Made by a program: the position numbers and the translations under genes. From Eurosta solidaginis (taxonomy: Eukaryota; Arthropoda; Insecta; Diptera; Tephritidae), in contig NC_090324.1 in assembly GCF_040869045.1 (NCBI RefSeq), forward strand, positions 193,004,028-193,068,027: a stretch of 64,000 bases of DNA, given 5' to 3'. Shown here one piece after another: positions 22,339-33,980 of this stretch. Within the stretch, counting starts at the first letter, position 1. Every line of letters begins with the position of its first letter. The notes below the pieces were generated by a model, which was given only the letters and a program-made list of their open reading frames with translations, did no database searches and had not been told where the DNA came from.

Positions 22339-23039
22339 CTAAATAACATATGTAGTAATTCCCCTTGGACTGCCCCTAGCATGCGAGTTCATGGGTACGC
22401 ATCTCCAGTTAGTTAGCATAATTACTTTCAATTTCCCTCTGCTGCCTGCTTATTGTGCCTTGTTGTTGTCAACGAGTTGGTTGCTCTTCGTAAGTAACTT
22501 GCAAGTGTAATGTTTATGGCTGCCTAGTACCCACGCTGTATTGTTGGTATGCTGATGTGACGTCTTTCTAGTACATTGCACTTTTTTTTGTTTCCTCTTT
22601 GTGCGATATCCGTCTTGACTGGCTTCAATGCCTGCTGTGCTTGGTCGTAATTTCTTGGTATACGTATGTTTGTACGTTCTTGGTGCTCTTGCAATGGGAG
22701 CTTATGTGTGTTGCTTATTGCATTGCTGTATTCCCATCGTTGTTTAGAATTCCAGCAGGTCCGTTGATCTCAATGCAAAGCCAACGTTTTTTTTCCCGTT
22801 TGATCTCTATTCAAAATATAATATCCAACCAAATTTCTGCCGTATGCGGGCAGAGACATTTATGTTTTTTGCGAAATAATTAATATAAATGTGTATTAGG
22901 GTGTTTCAGAAAAATGATTATTTTATGTGTGTGAATTCAATTTATATAATTCGGGTTTATATGTTTTACATCCTATATGCACTGATATAAATTCATTTTC
23001 ATATGCATTAGGGTGCTTCGAAAAATGATATATAACTTG
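22339..23039. other. No gene recognised
   Basis: TG-rich sequence between the Helentron-like end and the gypsy-3 relic. A short direct repeat, TTAGGGTGYTTC...AAAAATGAT, occurs near 22897 and 23008. Frames here have no domain support. Confidence 0.5.
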
Positions 23040-24616
23040 TAATTGTAGATTATCAAGCTGTCAGACGACTCTACCAACCCCGGTCGCAATCCAGACGGAA
23101 CCCAGAGCTTCCAAGTCTGGTCCGCTAGACGATCGTCCCCCTGTCGAATTGCGTCCGTTAATAAACCGAACCGTCCGATATGCATAAGTGTGGTAACTTG
23201 TCTTTGTTTTCGGTCACCGTCTTTTTCAACTCCGTATACTCCTCCGACTCGAAGCACGGTGACTCGAGACACACGTCTATGACTCTATCGTTCGTCAGTA
23301 TTTCATCCATGTGCATTCGTGAGAGTGTGTCGGGAACCACGTTTTGCGCACCTTTTGGATGTTGGATATCGAAATCATAACCGTGGAGTTTCAAACTCCA
23401 CTTTGCCAACCTCCCAGAAAGGTCTTTCTGATTCATTAGCCATATGAGGCTGGCATAATCAGTTATGATGGTGAAGGGGGCTCCCTCTACGTAAGGTCGG
23501 AATTTCTTGACACTCACGATGGCGGCGTATCATTCAAGTTCTGTAATGCTTAAATTTTCTGCGCCTTATTTAATTTTTCCGAAACGTAGGCCATCGGTCT
23601 TTCGTTCTGGTCATCGTCCAGTTGAAACAAAACCCCTCCCACTCCGTCAGTTGATGCATCACATTGAATAAAAAATGTTCGGTTAAAATCAGGGTGTATA
23701 AGCACTGGTGCTGAAATCAAGCTTTGCTTCAAAATGTGAAAAGATTTCAAAGCTTCGTCCTTCATGGTAAATTTCTTAATTTTGTCCTTTTTGAGGTAGT
23801 CGTGCAGCGGAGCTGCAATTGTCGCATAGCCCTGTATCAAACGTCGGTACCAGCCTGACATACCCAGGAACCGTCGTAGTTGCTTCGGGGTTTTCGGAAC
23901 TGGGAAGTCCCTCACGAATTCCAGCTGCTTTTGGACTCCTCGACCACTCCCATGCTCAGCGTTCGGTCCAGTTCTGCGTAAATAAGTTTATTTTATGGCC
24001 GGCGAAATTGGGAAATGGCGTTGCTTTACTGGCAGATTCTCGTCAACCACCTCGATGACGTGTTCCTCCTTATCTGTTTGGCCTAACCCTAATACAGCAA
24101 AGGACGGGGATTGGGCTTTTACACGCTCTAAACTATCATTTTGCTCCGGCGTTGAAACGTGCTGCACAGCATAGAAAGACAAGTCACCGTCGGCGGGCAC
24201 GAGCTCCGCCACCCCGGCAACATTTACACTATCATTCGCTCCCTTACTGTCCACGCTCATTCAAAATGCCTGCCAAAAATCTATGCCTAGATAGACTTCT
24301 TGTTAAAGGTCTAGAACTATTAAAAATTCTAGAGCCCTAGTGGAGTTATCCCATACCACAGGCAATTTTATTACCCCTACCACGGCGGATTCCTCCCCGT
24401 TCGTGGTCCGGATGTTTTGGCCCTTGATTGGCATAATCAAGGCTTCATTTTCCCGAAGGAGTGCAGCTGACTCCTTTCCTAAAAAGCTAGCGCTCGCCCC
24501 TGAGTCCATGAGAGCAAGGACCTCAAGACCTCCTATAGTAGTTTACGCAAAAAATATATTATCACCTTTCACGGTGACAATGGTGGCAATTATTTTATTT
24601 TTCATCCGCTTAAAAT
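23040..24616 (-). pseudogene. gypsy-3 pol relic: protease, partial RT, RNase H (left half of split element)
   Basis: Minus-strand pieces appear in gypsy order from 24616 down. The protease (24509-24303) has the active-site segment DSGAS. An RT finger segment follows (24260-23988, ending near PVKQRHFPISPA). Next are RT thumb and connection (23915-23550, with LRRFLGMSGWYRRLIQGYA) and RNase H (QCDASTDGVGGVLFQ, then TIITDYASLIWLMN, ending VPDTLSRM at about 23300). The RT palm with its catalytic Asp pair is deleted, several frameshifts separate the pieces, and the element is cut off near 23040 before integrase. The upstream gag lies beyond gypsy-2 at 32842-33980. The reading frame continues across that insertion once one AAAT copy is discounted. 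Inactive. Confidence 0.85.
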
Positions 24617-26225
24617 TGTGAGGACCAAAAAAACCATCATTAATTTGGCAAACACAAAACGAACCCAACACATATTTAACACAGCATTAACACAACAGCC
24701 AGTCACAAAAGGCCCTAGCAACACGACAAACCAACAAGACGCAGCAACACAACTAGCGAACACTTAATAGTAACTCGAAAAACTAACAAGTCTCAGCAAC
24801 ACAACGAGCGATCGCAACATTTAACAGCAACACGGTAACCATGGAAACGCAATCATTGGAGCTAGCACCACCAAACACGACAACCATAAAAGGAGCGACA
24901 CATCAGCACAGGAGTTAGTTAGCACGGAGCTGTGGTCGTGACCAGAGCTACCAGTGAAGCGAATCCCGAATGTATCGGTTCTACCACCAGGAGAGATCAT
25001 TTCATAGGAGTGAGTCGTGGTCCCAAGTTGTGAATGCGTCGGTTCTACCAGCAAACACCGCTTGAGACTTCGTTCACTCCCGCGTAAGGAAAGGCCCTGC
25101 CACAGTAACGCGCACCAGCGAACAGGTGACGTCCGCAGGCCTGCGCCGACGGGGACCGCGCCGCGAGAGTAATAAACCGCACCGCAGCGACGCGACCGCC
25201 CTGACGCCACCGACACGCCAACGCAAGGCGCAACAGAGCACAGCAGCAGAGTCACGCTAACATACGACACTGCCCGCAACAGCACTACGCAAGCATACGA
25301 CGTTGGCCACAGCAGAGTCACGCAAACATACGATGCTGGCCGCCACAGCACTACACAAGCATACGAAGTTGGCCACAGCAGAGGCACGCAAACATACGAC
25401 GTTGGCCGCAACAGCACTACGCAAGCATATGACGTGGGCCACAGCAGAGTCACGCAAACATACGACGCTGGCCGCAACAGCGCTACGGAAACACACGCCG
25501 CTGGGCGCAGCAGCGCTACACGTTGGCAACAGCGCTTCGCAAACATACGACGCTGGCCGTAACAGCACTACATAAGCACTTGACGTTGGCCACAGTAGAG
25601 TCACGCAAACATACGACGCTGGCCGAAACAGAACTACACAAGCATACGAAGTTGGCCACAGCAGGGTCACGCAGCATACGACGGAGGCAGCAACAGCGCT
25701 ATGCAATCACACGACGCGGGGCGCTGCAGCGCTACGCAAGGCCGCAACAGAGTTACGCAAACGTACGACGTTGACCGCAGCAGAGTTACGCAAATATACG
25801 ACGTCAACCGTACCACAGTTACACTCACTCAGACGCACCGACATATGCCGCAGCAGAGACGCGCAGTCGCTAGTCTTAAGAGAGACACGCTGACGCAGGG
25901 CGTCAAAGAGATACATTTACGCACACCCAGAAAACGACCAGCAAGGTGTACTAATGGAATCCTAACGGGACACGAGGACCGTTAGCCCAACACTAATCAT
26001 AGAGCAAGCATCTAATGGAGTAAAAAATACATACATATCTTTCTTTTATTACATTTGTTTATTATAGTTATAATATATAGAGTTAAAACAATAAAGTGAA
26101 ATCTATATGAAATCGATTTGCAAGGTGCCCCGAAATACAAATTAATTTTAAGCGAACCTTGGACACGGCGAGTATACCCCAGCACTTATTGAAGAAGCAC
26201 CGTGGCAAGAGAAAGCTTCGTTACA
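24617..26225 (+). repeat. gypsy-2 5' LTR (1609 bp)
   Basis: Starts TGTGAGGACC and ends GCTTCGTTACA two bases before the primer site. The middle is a 33-bp minisatellite (about 25257-25810). Shares its order of blocks with 31142-32841 but with many substitutions. Confidence 0.9.
25257..25810. repeat. 33-bp minisatellite in the gypsy-2 5' LTR
   Basis: Units alternate between a CGTTGGCCACAGCAGAGTCA type and a CGCTGGCCGCAACAGCACTA type, each 33 bp. Because 33 is a multiple of three, long frames stay open on both strands (for example the minus frame 25546-24821). They show no codon constraint and are not proposed as genes. Confidence 0.9.
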
Positions 26226-26227
26226 AT

Positions 26228-26246
26228 TGGCGCCCGAGCAGGGACC
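26228..26246 (+). other. gypsy-2 primer binding site (tRNA-Lys type)
   Basis: TGGCGCCCGAGCAGGGACC, two bases after the LTR end. It is identical to the errantivirus site at 3888-3906 although the elements are otherwise unlike. Confidence 0.85.
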
Positions 26247-26301
26247 CTGCAAACCGTACAACGTCAGAAGGAACATTTCTGACAAGGAACCTATCCCTAA
26301 A

Positions 26302-27510
26302 ATGGCCTACCAGATTGATACCACGTGGTTAGACAACATTTCAAAGGAGCGTCTGATATCCATAGCACAGGAATTGGGTATTGAGCAGACAGGCACGACC
26401 CGGGGGATCTGAAAGCGCATAGCAGCACTGGTATCGAAAGCAAATATTGACTCGGTAATACACGCAAAATTTGTATCCCTAGAAGCAGCTTATAAGGAAA
26501 CTACATACACGAGTGAATTAAATGAGGTTAAGACACCGATTTCGTCGGACGGAGGGGGAACCATGAACATCGCCAATAGACCAGCAGAGAAAGACCAGTT
26601 CGAGCTTCCTCACAGGAACACAGCACCCCCACAACAGTACTAGCCATCAGGAACCGTGGTATTATCCAACGGTACATCTCAGACACCCGCACGGAATTCG
26701 CAACCCGCGCAGCCATACTTACCATCGGGAACAACGGTACCAGCCATAAATTATACATCTCAGGTAACTCAAGCACCGACCATTTTGTTCGCACCCATCA
26801 TCGACCAAGTGCGGAAGTGTTCAGTTAAGAACGACGGTGGACGGGATCCGTTAGCGTTCTTCGAGCGGCTAGAGGAGTTAGGCGAAGTGTACGCGCTAAA
26901 CGTGGATCTCCTACCAAAAGGCATGCCTGGGCTACTAGGGGGCACCGCGCTACAATGGTATCGCAATAACAGTTCGCACAGGGAAAGGTGGACAAGCTTC
27001 AAACAGGATTTCTTATGTTTCTTCCTGTCAGTTCGGTATTTCGAGCGTCTCGAGGACGACATACTCCAACGAAGGCAGCACAACAGGGAGAAGTACAAGA
27101 ATTACGTGCTAGTGTTACAGAGCTTGACGAGACACGCAGGATACACCCAGCGAACAACGGCTGGAACGAATCTTCCCTAATAGCCACCCCGATTACCTAC
27201 TTTACATCCGTCGGAGGGACTTCACCAATCTCCCGGAACTCTTAACCCTTGCCGAGGAATAAGAGAGCATACATCAGGATTATCGAATACCCTTAGGCGG
27301 ACATCGCCGCGAAGTTACGCGGCACATCACAAGTGACACGACCCTGGTATCACCCCACGCCTCCAGGCAATCAGAGATTAGACCCCAACAACGTATGCAG
27401 GAGGTGCGGTGAATAAGGACACTACGCCAATAGATGCCGAAACCCACGGAAAATTTTTTGCTGGGAGTGTGGCCGCAGCGATATACGCGCAATGAATGCT
27501 GCCGTCGACG
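26302..27510 (+). pseudogene. gag: gypsy-2 gag, broken
   Basis: The start is the ATG at 26302. Residues 10-45 resemble a SAP motif (ERLISIAQELGIEQTG), unusual but known in some insect gypsy gags. Stops follow at TGA 26410-26412 and TAG 26641-26643 in the same frame. The capsid region (26656-27180) has the gag signature around LQWYRNN...RWTSFKQDF and YFERLEDDI. A frameshift at about 27150 moves the rest to another frame. A CCHC-like knuckle at about 27400-27500 (CRRCG, HYANRC, CWECG) itself contains a TAA. Gag would form the particle; this one cannot be made whole. The frame then joins protease. Domain identity is clear; exact lesion sites are read by eye. Confidence 0.82.
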
Positions 27511-28686
27511 TCAGGGAAACGACAGAGGGCTTCACGAAGAAAAAGGCGCAGTGAGCCCAAAGAACCCAGCGTCGAATCGGCAGTAGTAATGTACCAAGAG
27601 CATGGCCGCCTTTACGCCGTAGCCAGGCTCGACGCGGAATCAACCGAGGCGGCCATCGATAGAGGGGCATCGAGAAGTTTCGTGGGGAGCGGAGAAATGG
27701 TGAGAGTGGCCATCAAAATAACGATGGCAAACGGGACCAGCACCACAATCTTCCACGCCATAAGGACTGAGGTACGCCTCGGAGAAGCGTCAAACCACAC
27801 AGTTTTACAAGTCATGCCAGGAGCCATCGAAGACACTATACTGGGCCTAGATATGCTAGGAAGCATGGGAGCAACCATACCCTGCAGAGCAGGTCATCTC
27901 GCGCTATCCAGGACAGTTACACAGCATACATTTCCACCAGCCGAGCCGACACAGAACACGGAGTAGGTAACGCCACCGGGCGAGGACAACAATAACATAG
28001 ATGATAAGATCAACAGGATCAACGGTGCCTACGATGACAACGAGGCGGAACGAATGCGCGGTTTTCTGGCAAAGGAACTCCGAAAATTCGAGAGCATGAG
28101 TGGGGTGACGACAATAGCCGAGCACATTATTATCCTGACGGACGACCGCCCTATCAAGCAACGTTACTTCCAACGCAACCCAGCTATGCAGATCATCATC
28201 AACAACGAAGTTGACGAATTACTTCAGAAAGGATGCATCAAGCCATCCTGTAGCCCACACAATGCACCAATCGTACTAGCCAAGAAGAAAAACGGGATGT
28301 GGAGCTTATGCGTGGATTATCGGCAGCTCAACGCCCAATCCGTACCCGACGCATACCCCTTACCCAGAATACAACATATACTGGAAAAGCTACGACGAGG
28401 GAAATACATCATCAGCTTGGACTTGCAAAACGGCTACTGGCAAATACCACTGGAGCCCCAGAGCCATCCCTACACAGCTTTCACGGTACCGGGACGCGGG
28501 TTATTCCAGGGTCGCGTTGACCTTCGGCCTACACTCCGCACCCGCAACATTTCAAAGAGTGCTAGATCAGGTTATTGGGCCGGAGATGGAACCCTAAACT
28601 TTCGCATACCTCGATGATATAATCGTCATAGGATCCACCTTGGAAGAGCACAGTCGCAACTTAAAAGAAATAATGCTACGACTACA
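27511..28686 (+). pseudogene. pol: gypsy-2 protease and reverse transcriptase, broken
   Basis: The protease (27590-27900) keeps the retropepsin outline, including TILGLDML, but its active site reads D-R-G (Asp at 27658) instead of D-T/S-G, which should inactivate it. A TAG at 27964-27966 precedes the RT. RT begins around 28054 and has the expected order: KQRYFQRNPA, EVDELLQKGCIKPS, VDYRQLN and LDLQNGYWQIPL. A frameshift near 28500 follows, and the palm motif YLDD is read in a shifted frame at about 28606-28620. After NPEK the RT thumb and connection (on the order of 100 residues) are missing, and RNase H follows directly. The RT is therefore dead by deletion as well as frameshift. Confidence 0.85.
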
Positions 28687-30328
28687 GTGCGCCAACCCCA
28701 GAATAAATCCGGAGAAATGACAATTTTTCTAACGGACGCAAGCAATTTTGGGCTGGGCGCCGTATTAACACAGGACTTAGAAGGCGGAGAACGCGTGATC
28801 GCCTACGCCAGCAGGAAACTCAACGAGGCGGAAACCAACTACTCGCCCACCCAGAAGGAATGCCTCGCGATAGTCTGGGGAATACGCAAGATGAGGCCAT
28901 ACTTGGAAGGGTACCGATTCAAGATAATCACGGACCATATGTCTCTAAAGTGGCTAAACTCCATCGAAAGCCCCTCCGGCCGGATAGCACGATGGGCCTT
29001 GGAACTTCAGCAACACATTTTCGACGTCGAATATAGGAAAGGGAAGCTGAACTTGGTAGCGGACGCACTATCACGACAGCCACTGGAGGCCCTACGACTG
29101 GCGACGACAACAGAGCGACCATGCAAGTGGTGGCACAAGCGCGTGAGCGAAGTGAGCACTAATCCCGAGAAATATTCTGACTACATAATACAAGACGGAC
29201 AACTGTACCGCCATATTCCCTACCGGTCACACGATGAAGAAGCGGTCCTTTGGAAATTTTGTGTACCCACACCACTACGACAATGAGTATTAGAAGAAAA
29301 CTACGACATCCCAACCGCTGGACATATGGGCATCCGCCGGACGGTAGCGGGGATTGCCAACCGGAACTACTGGCCCGGCATGTTTCGGGACATCATTCGA
29401 TACGTACGACAGTGCGAATCTTGCCAGAAATACAAGGAAGTACAGCAAAAGCCGGCTGGAAAGATGCTGAGACAGGTGGCCCAAGAACCATTCGCCACGG
29501 TATGCGTCGATTTCGTCGGACCACTCCCACAATCCACACACGGGAACACGATGCTCTTAGTATTTTTCGACCGCTTCACCAAATAGGTGGAATTGAACCC
29601 CATGAGGCGTTTTACAGCAGAGGGCCTTCGTCGCGCATTCAGAGAAGGCACCCTCGCAAGGTTTGGTACTCCTAAGACAACGGACAACGGCGTTCAGTTC
29701 ACCAGCACAATGTGGCAGGGTTACCTCAAGGAAATGGGGATACGACAACAATTAACAGCGCCCAAACCCCGCAAGAAAACTCAACGGAACGGGCGAACAG
29801 AACAGTCAAGAGGATCACAACTCACCAGATCACAGCACAACAGATGGGCTCCCAGAGATCGAGCTGGCCATCAACACCAGTGTGACCGCGTCCACAGGAT
29901 ACAGTTCAGCCTTCCTCGTACAAGGACGGGAACCGCGACTACCAGGGGAATTGTTTGACGAGGTCAACCTGGGGACGGGCACAGCCACAATCACGGCAGA
30001 AGAAAAATCCGACAGAATGCAAGAGGCATTCCGTGTAGTGAGGCAGAATATGGAACGAGCGGCGGCAGACCAAGCACGGCACTACAATCTATGCCAGAGA
30101 AAATGGACCCCCGTAGTTGGCGAACTAGTGCTCGAAAAGGAACACCATCTCTCCAAGGCCAGGGAAAATTTCGCGGCAAAGTTGGCCCCCAAATATGACG
30201 GACCCTACCAAATCCTAGGATATGTATCCCCAGTGATACTCAAAATACGAAAACCCAACGGAGGAAAGGAGAAAACGGTCAATATCGCAGAACTTAAGGC
30301 ATATCATGCAGCAGAGACCATCGCGTGA
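28687..30328 (+). pseudogene. pol: gypsy-2 RNase H and integrase, broken
   Basis: RNase H runs from about 28717 (FLTDASNFGLGAVL), with NYSPTQKECLAIVW, ITDHMSLKWL and VADALSR. TGA 29284-29286 interrupts the link to integrase. The integrase finger (HMGIRRT..., CESCQKY) and first catalytic Asp (VCVDFVGPLP) follow. TAG 29584-29586 stands where related proteins have Trp. The second Asp is in TTDNGVQF. A frameshift near 29775 moves the catalytic Glu region and the C-terminal domain to another frame (29882-30328, ending TGA). That last part is a good chromodomain-less integrase tail (KLAPKYDGPYQILGY). It would insert element DNA into the genome; here it is inactive. Confidence 0.87.
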
Positions 30329-30468
30329 AATTAAAATATATCCAAAAAAATTCAATATCAAGGGTGGGACTCTACCATGGGAAAATATAACGCCAACTGA
30401 CCAACAGCGTCAAGCGTATGCGCCACCGCTACGAGGAGAAGGAAGCAAAGCGTCCGAAGGTCGTATTG

Positions 30469-31146
30469 CTCGAAGGAGCTACTGGCGGGCAACGTCAGCA
30501 ACATGTGCGCAACTACACGCGCACACACGTTCGCTGACGTCGCACGCATCATTACAGCATCAACCGCTACTGGCGGCAACGTCAGCAGCATGCGCGCAAC
30601 TACACGCGCACACACGTACGCTGACGCCGCACACATAATTACACCATCACACACTACAGGCACCGACACCAACATCTCGAACACCAAACCAGTCGCAGCC
30701 GCAGCTTACGCCAGTACCAACGTCAGACGCGCAACATAAGCAGCCAGACGGGGCAATCGAGCTCGTGGTACGCACCAGGCGCACGTCGAAATGGGAGGAA
30801 GCCGCGGCCAAGGCCCACAATAGGACCGGAACATCACCGCTAACAGCCACACTTGGTAGGATAGACGTGAAGGCAGGGCAGTCACAGGCAGCCATCGAGC
30901 TCTCCTCGGATGAGGACACAGCTCCACCGGAGAGGAGAAACGCCAATTTTCCCGGCAGGACCAGGCGGCATACGCCTCTACGAGACGGACCTCGACAGCC
31001 TCAACGGATCTAAATGGTTGACTGACACCATCATTGACGCTTGGGCAAAGGGACTGGAAGAGCAACACGGACAACAACATATGAACCTCAGCCCGTTCGT
31101 GACTTGGCAGCTGACCCAAAAGAGGAACACAGGAAGGGGAGTGTGA
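30469..31146 (+). pseudogene. gypsy-2 third ORF (unit A), Ulp1-like motif, frameshifted
   Basis: This is the same gene as the intact 126-codon frames at 42010-42390 and 45312-45692. Here single extra G bases disrupt it (GACGGGG near 30750 and GAGAGGAG near 30933 compared with units B and C). The 5' part contains two direct copies (about 83 bp each, 30484-30648) of a Thr/Ala/His-rich segment, reduced to one in B and C. The C-terminal part, readable from about 30910 to the TGA at 31144-31146, keeps the W-L-T-D-T-I-I-D motif seen in C48 (Ulp1/SENP) proteases. The stop lies inside the LTR start. See the unit B entry for interpretation. Confidence 0.65.
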
Positions 31147-32841
31147 AGACTCAATAAAACATCATTAATTTGGCCCACACAAAACGATCCCACAACATAT
31201 TTAACACAGCATTAACACAACTGCCAGTCACAAAACGCCCTAACAACACGACAAACCAAAAAGTCTCAGCAACACAACTATCGCTCACAACACTTAATAT
31301 TAACACGACAAACCAGCAAGTCTCAGCCATACAACTAGCGATCGCAACACTTAATAGTAGCACGACAAACTAACAAGTCTCACCAACACAACGAGCGATC
31401 GCAACATTTAACAGCAACACGGTAACCATGGAAACGCAACCATTTGACCTAGCAACACCGAACACGACAACCATAAAAGGAGCGACACAGCAGCACAGGA
31501 TTTAGTTAGCACGGAGCAGTTGTCGTGACCAGAGCTACCAGTGAAGCGCGTCTCGAATGTGTCGGTTCTACCACCAGGAGATATCTTTTCATAGGAGTGA
31601 GTCGTGGCCTCAAGTTGTGAATTCGTCGGTTCTACCAGCAAACACCGCTTGAGACTTCGTTCACCCCCGCGTAAGTAAAGGCCCTGCCACAGTAACGCGC
31701 ACCCGCGAACATGTGACGTCCGCCCGCCTGCGCCGACGCGGACCGCGCCGCGACAGTAATAAACCGCTCAGCAGCGACGCGACCGCCCTGACGCCACCGC
31801 GACACCAGCAAGACGCCGACGCAAGGGGCAACAGAGCACAGCAGCAGAGTCACGCTAACATACGATGCTGGCCGCAACAGCACTACGCAAGCATACGACG
31901 TTGGCCACAGCAGAGACACGCAAACATACGACGCTGGCCGCAACTGCGCTATGCTAACATACGACGCTGGCCGCAGCAGCACTACACAAACATACGACGT
32001 TGGCCACAGCAGAGCTACGAAAATATACGACGCTGGCCGCAACAGCGCTACGATAACATACGACGCTGGCTGCAACAGCGCTACGCAAACACACAAAGCT
32101 GGCCACAGCAGCGTTACACGTTGGCCACAGCAGAGTCACGCAAACATACGACGCTGGCCGCAACAGCACTACACGAGCATACGACGTTGGCCACAGCAGA
32201 GTCACGCAAACATAGGACGCTGGCCGCATCAGCGCTACGATAACATACGACGCTGGCCGTAACAGTGCTACGCAAACACACGACGCTGGCCGTAGCAGCG
32301 CTACGGAAGCATAATACGTTGGCCACAGCAGAGTCACGCAAGCATACGGCGTTGGCCGCAACAGAGTTACGCAAACGTACGACGTTGACCGCAGCAGAGT
32401 AACGCAATTATACGACGTCAACCATACCAGAGTTACACTCACGCAGACGCTCACACATAAGCCGCAGCAGAGACGCGCACTCGCTAGCCATAAGAAAGAT
32501 ACGCCGATGCAGGGCGTCACAGAGATACATTTACTAACACCCAGCAACGACCAGCAAGGCGTCCTAACGGAACGAACCTACCGGGACACGAGGACCGTTA
32601 GCCCACCTCTAATCATAGAGCAAGCATCAAACGCAGTGAAGAATACATACATATTTTTATTTTATTACATTTGTTTATTATAGTGATAATATATAGAGTT
32701 AAAACAATAAAGTGAAATCTATACGAAAATGATTTGCATGGTGCCCCGAAATATAAATTTATTGTAAGCAAACCTTGGACACGGCGAGTATATCCCAGCA
32801 CTTATTGAAGAAGCACCGGGGAAAGAAAAAGCTTCGATACA
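31142..32841 (+). repeat. gypsy-2 3' LTR (unit A, 1700 bp)
   Basis: Begins TGTGAAGACTC directly after the purine tract GGAAGGGGAGTG and ends GCTTCGATACA. AAAT follows as target duplication. The 33-bp minisatellite lies at about 31856-32410. The left LTR boundary coincides with the stop codon of the third ORF. Confidence 0.92.
31856..32410. repeat. 33-bp minisatellite in the gypsy-2 3' LTR
   Basis: The same alternating 33-bp units as in the 5' LTR. Unit B lacks exactly 66 bp (two units) compared with A and C, showing copy-number slippage. Frames on both strands are open by arithmetic only. Confidence 0.92.
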
Positions 32842-33980
32842 AAATATTTCCTCTTCTGACGCATTTTCTCTATTTTCTTAAAATTTCTTTTCTCCCTATT
32901 ACTATTTATTGTTTTACAAAAAATCCTTCTCCTAGCTTCTTCATATTCTCTCTGGTGTAAGCTTTTTACCTCGCGATTTTTCAATTTTCCCTCTAATTTT
33001 TCAATTATTCTATCTCCCTCTTCCCTACTCAAAATCTTTACAGTTGTGCTGCCGGGTTGCCTGTCTTCTGGCTGGAGTGCCCGGTTAACTCCGCCAGCCT
33101 GCGGTTCCCTGTTTCGGTTTAAAAACACAAAAGGACGAATCACTACCACAAGCAAAACAGACCAAGGACGAACATTCATTTGGTTTTTGTGCTTCTGCCG
33201 GGTTTTCCACAAAGTGATCTACCGGCATACCGCACGAAAAACACAACATTAAGTGGAAGGGAGAAGCACAAAAGGAATTCACAGTCGACTTAGACGCAGG
33301 ACTAACAGAAGGACGAACACTATTGGGATGGGATGTGGTTGGGTGTTGAAGTGGAGGTTGGGATTGATGTTGAGATTGTTGTAGGGATTGGTGCTGAGGT
33401 TTCCCATTAAGTGCTTCTATTCCTGCTTCCCCTAACAGTTCTGGAAGCTCGAAGGCTACCTCGCTGACTACTTTAGACCTGCTCTTATTTTCTTTCATGA
33501 GTTTTTCGGCTCTCTTGCATTCCGCCTTGAGCTCCGCCAACGAGTCCATTTTTATGGCGAAGGTCAAGTTGGCCAGGTATGGTTTAAAGTTGCCTCTGAT
33601 GATGCCAACCAACTCCTTTTCAGGGATCCTCTTCCGCAAACGGAATGTCATATTGTGGACTTCGGCATAAAAGTCGTCGAAAGCTTCGGCGGGCAGCTGT
33701 TTCCTCTCCATGATTCACGGATGATTTCTTAGTCGGACTCGGCAGTCTTGAAGTGGCTCATCAACTCGGACTTTAGCTCAAAGTACCCAAAGTTCGGCTG
33801 CTCCGCATGGTCCTCAAGGACCTGCCAATACCACTTCAAGGCACCGCCGGAAACCAGACAATGAAAATCCGTGAAAAGCTGGTAGAAGGAAATGATTTGC
33901 TGCTCGCGTATGTTCTCCACACGAAAGATAGAGCTTTCGACACTTATACCTCTACTGGTCCCATCGAATTTGATGTGCAA
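32842..33980 (-). pseudogene. gag: gypsy-3 gag relic (right half of split element, unit A)
   Basis: From 33980 down, the frame reads a gag capsid region: GGALKWYWQVLEDH, then FGYFELKSELMSHF. A stop and frameshift near 33725 follow, then RKQLPAEAFDDFYAEVHNM...RKRIPEKELVGIIRGNF (33711-33085). A degraded zinc knuckle (CFSCGMPVDH, CFACG) lies near 33170-33260. A further frameshift leads to a basic tail ending at the gypsy-2 LTR (32842). Removing gypsy-2 and one AAAT copy brings this tail into frame with the protease linker at 24616, which is the evidence for one element split by insertion. Repeated at 47388-48526 and, truncated, at 44020-44504. Confidence 0.85.

Larger units (their letters stand above)
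24617..32841 (+). mobile_element. gypsy-2: long-LTR gypsy element with a third ORF, 8.2 kb
   Basis: LTRs at 24617-26225 and 31142-32841 (TGTGA...TACA) flank a tRNA-Lys primer site, gag with a SAP-like start, protease, RT, RNase H, integrase and a third ORF. AAAT at 24613-24616 and 32842-32845 is the 4-bp target duplication. The element sits inside the gag-protease region of gypsy-3. The two LTRs differ at many positions and in repeat number, so the insertion is older than the A/B/C duplication, whose LTR copies are almost identical. All enzymatic ORFs are damaged. Confidence 0.92.

Noticed and set aside
24821..25546. 241-codon minus frame rich in Ala, Val, Tyr and Cys
   Set aside because: It reads the 33-bp minisatellite of the gypsy-2 LTR, which is open in several frames on both strands because its period is a multiple of three.
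31954..32547. 197-codon minus frame, also seen at 43198 and 46500
   Set aside because: Same minisatellite artefact in the 3' LTR copies.
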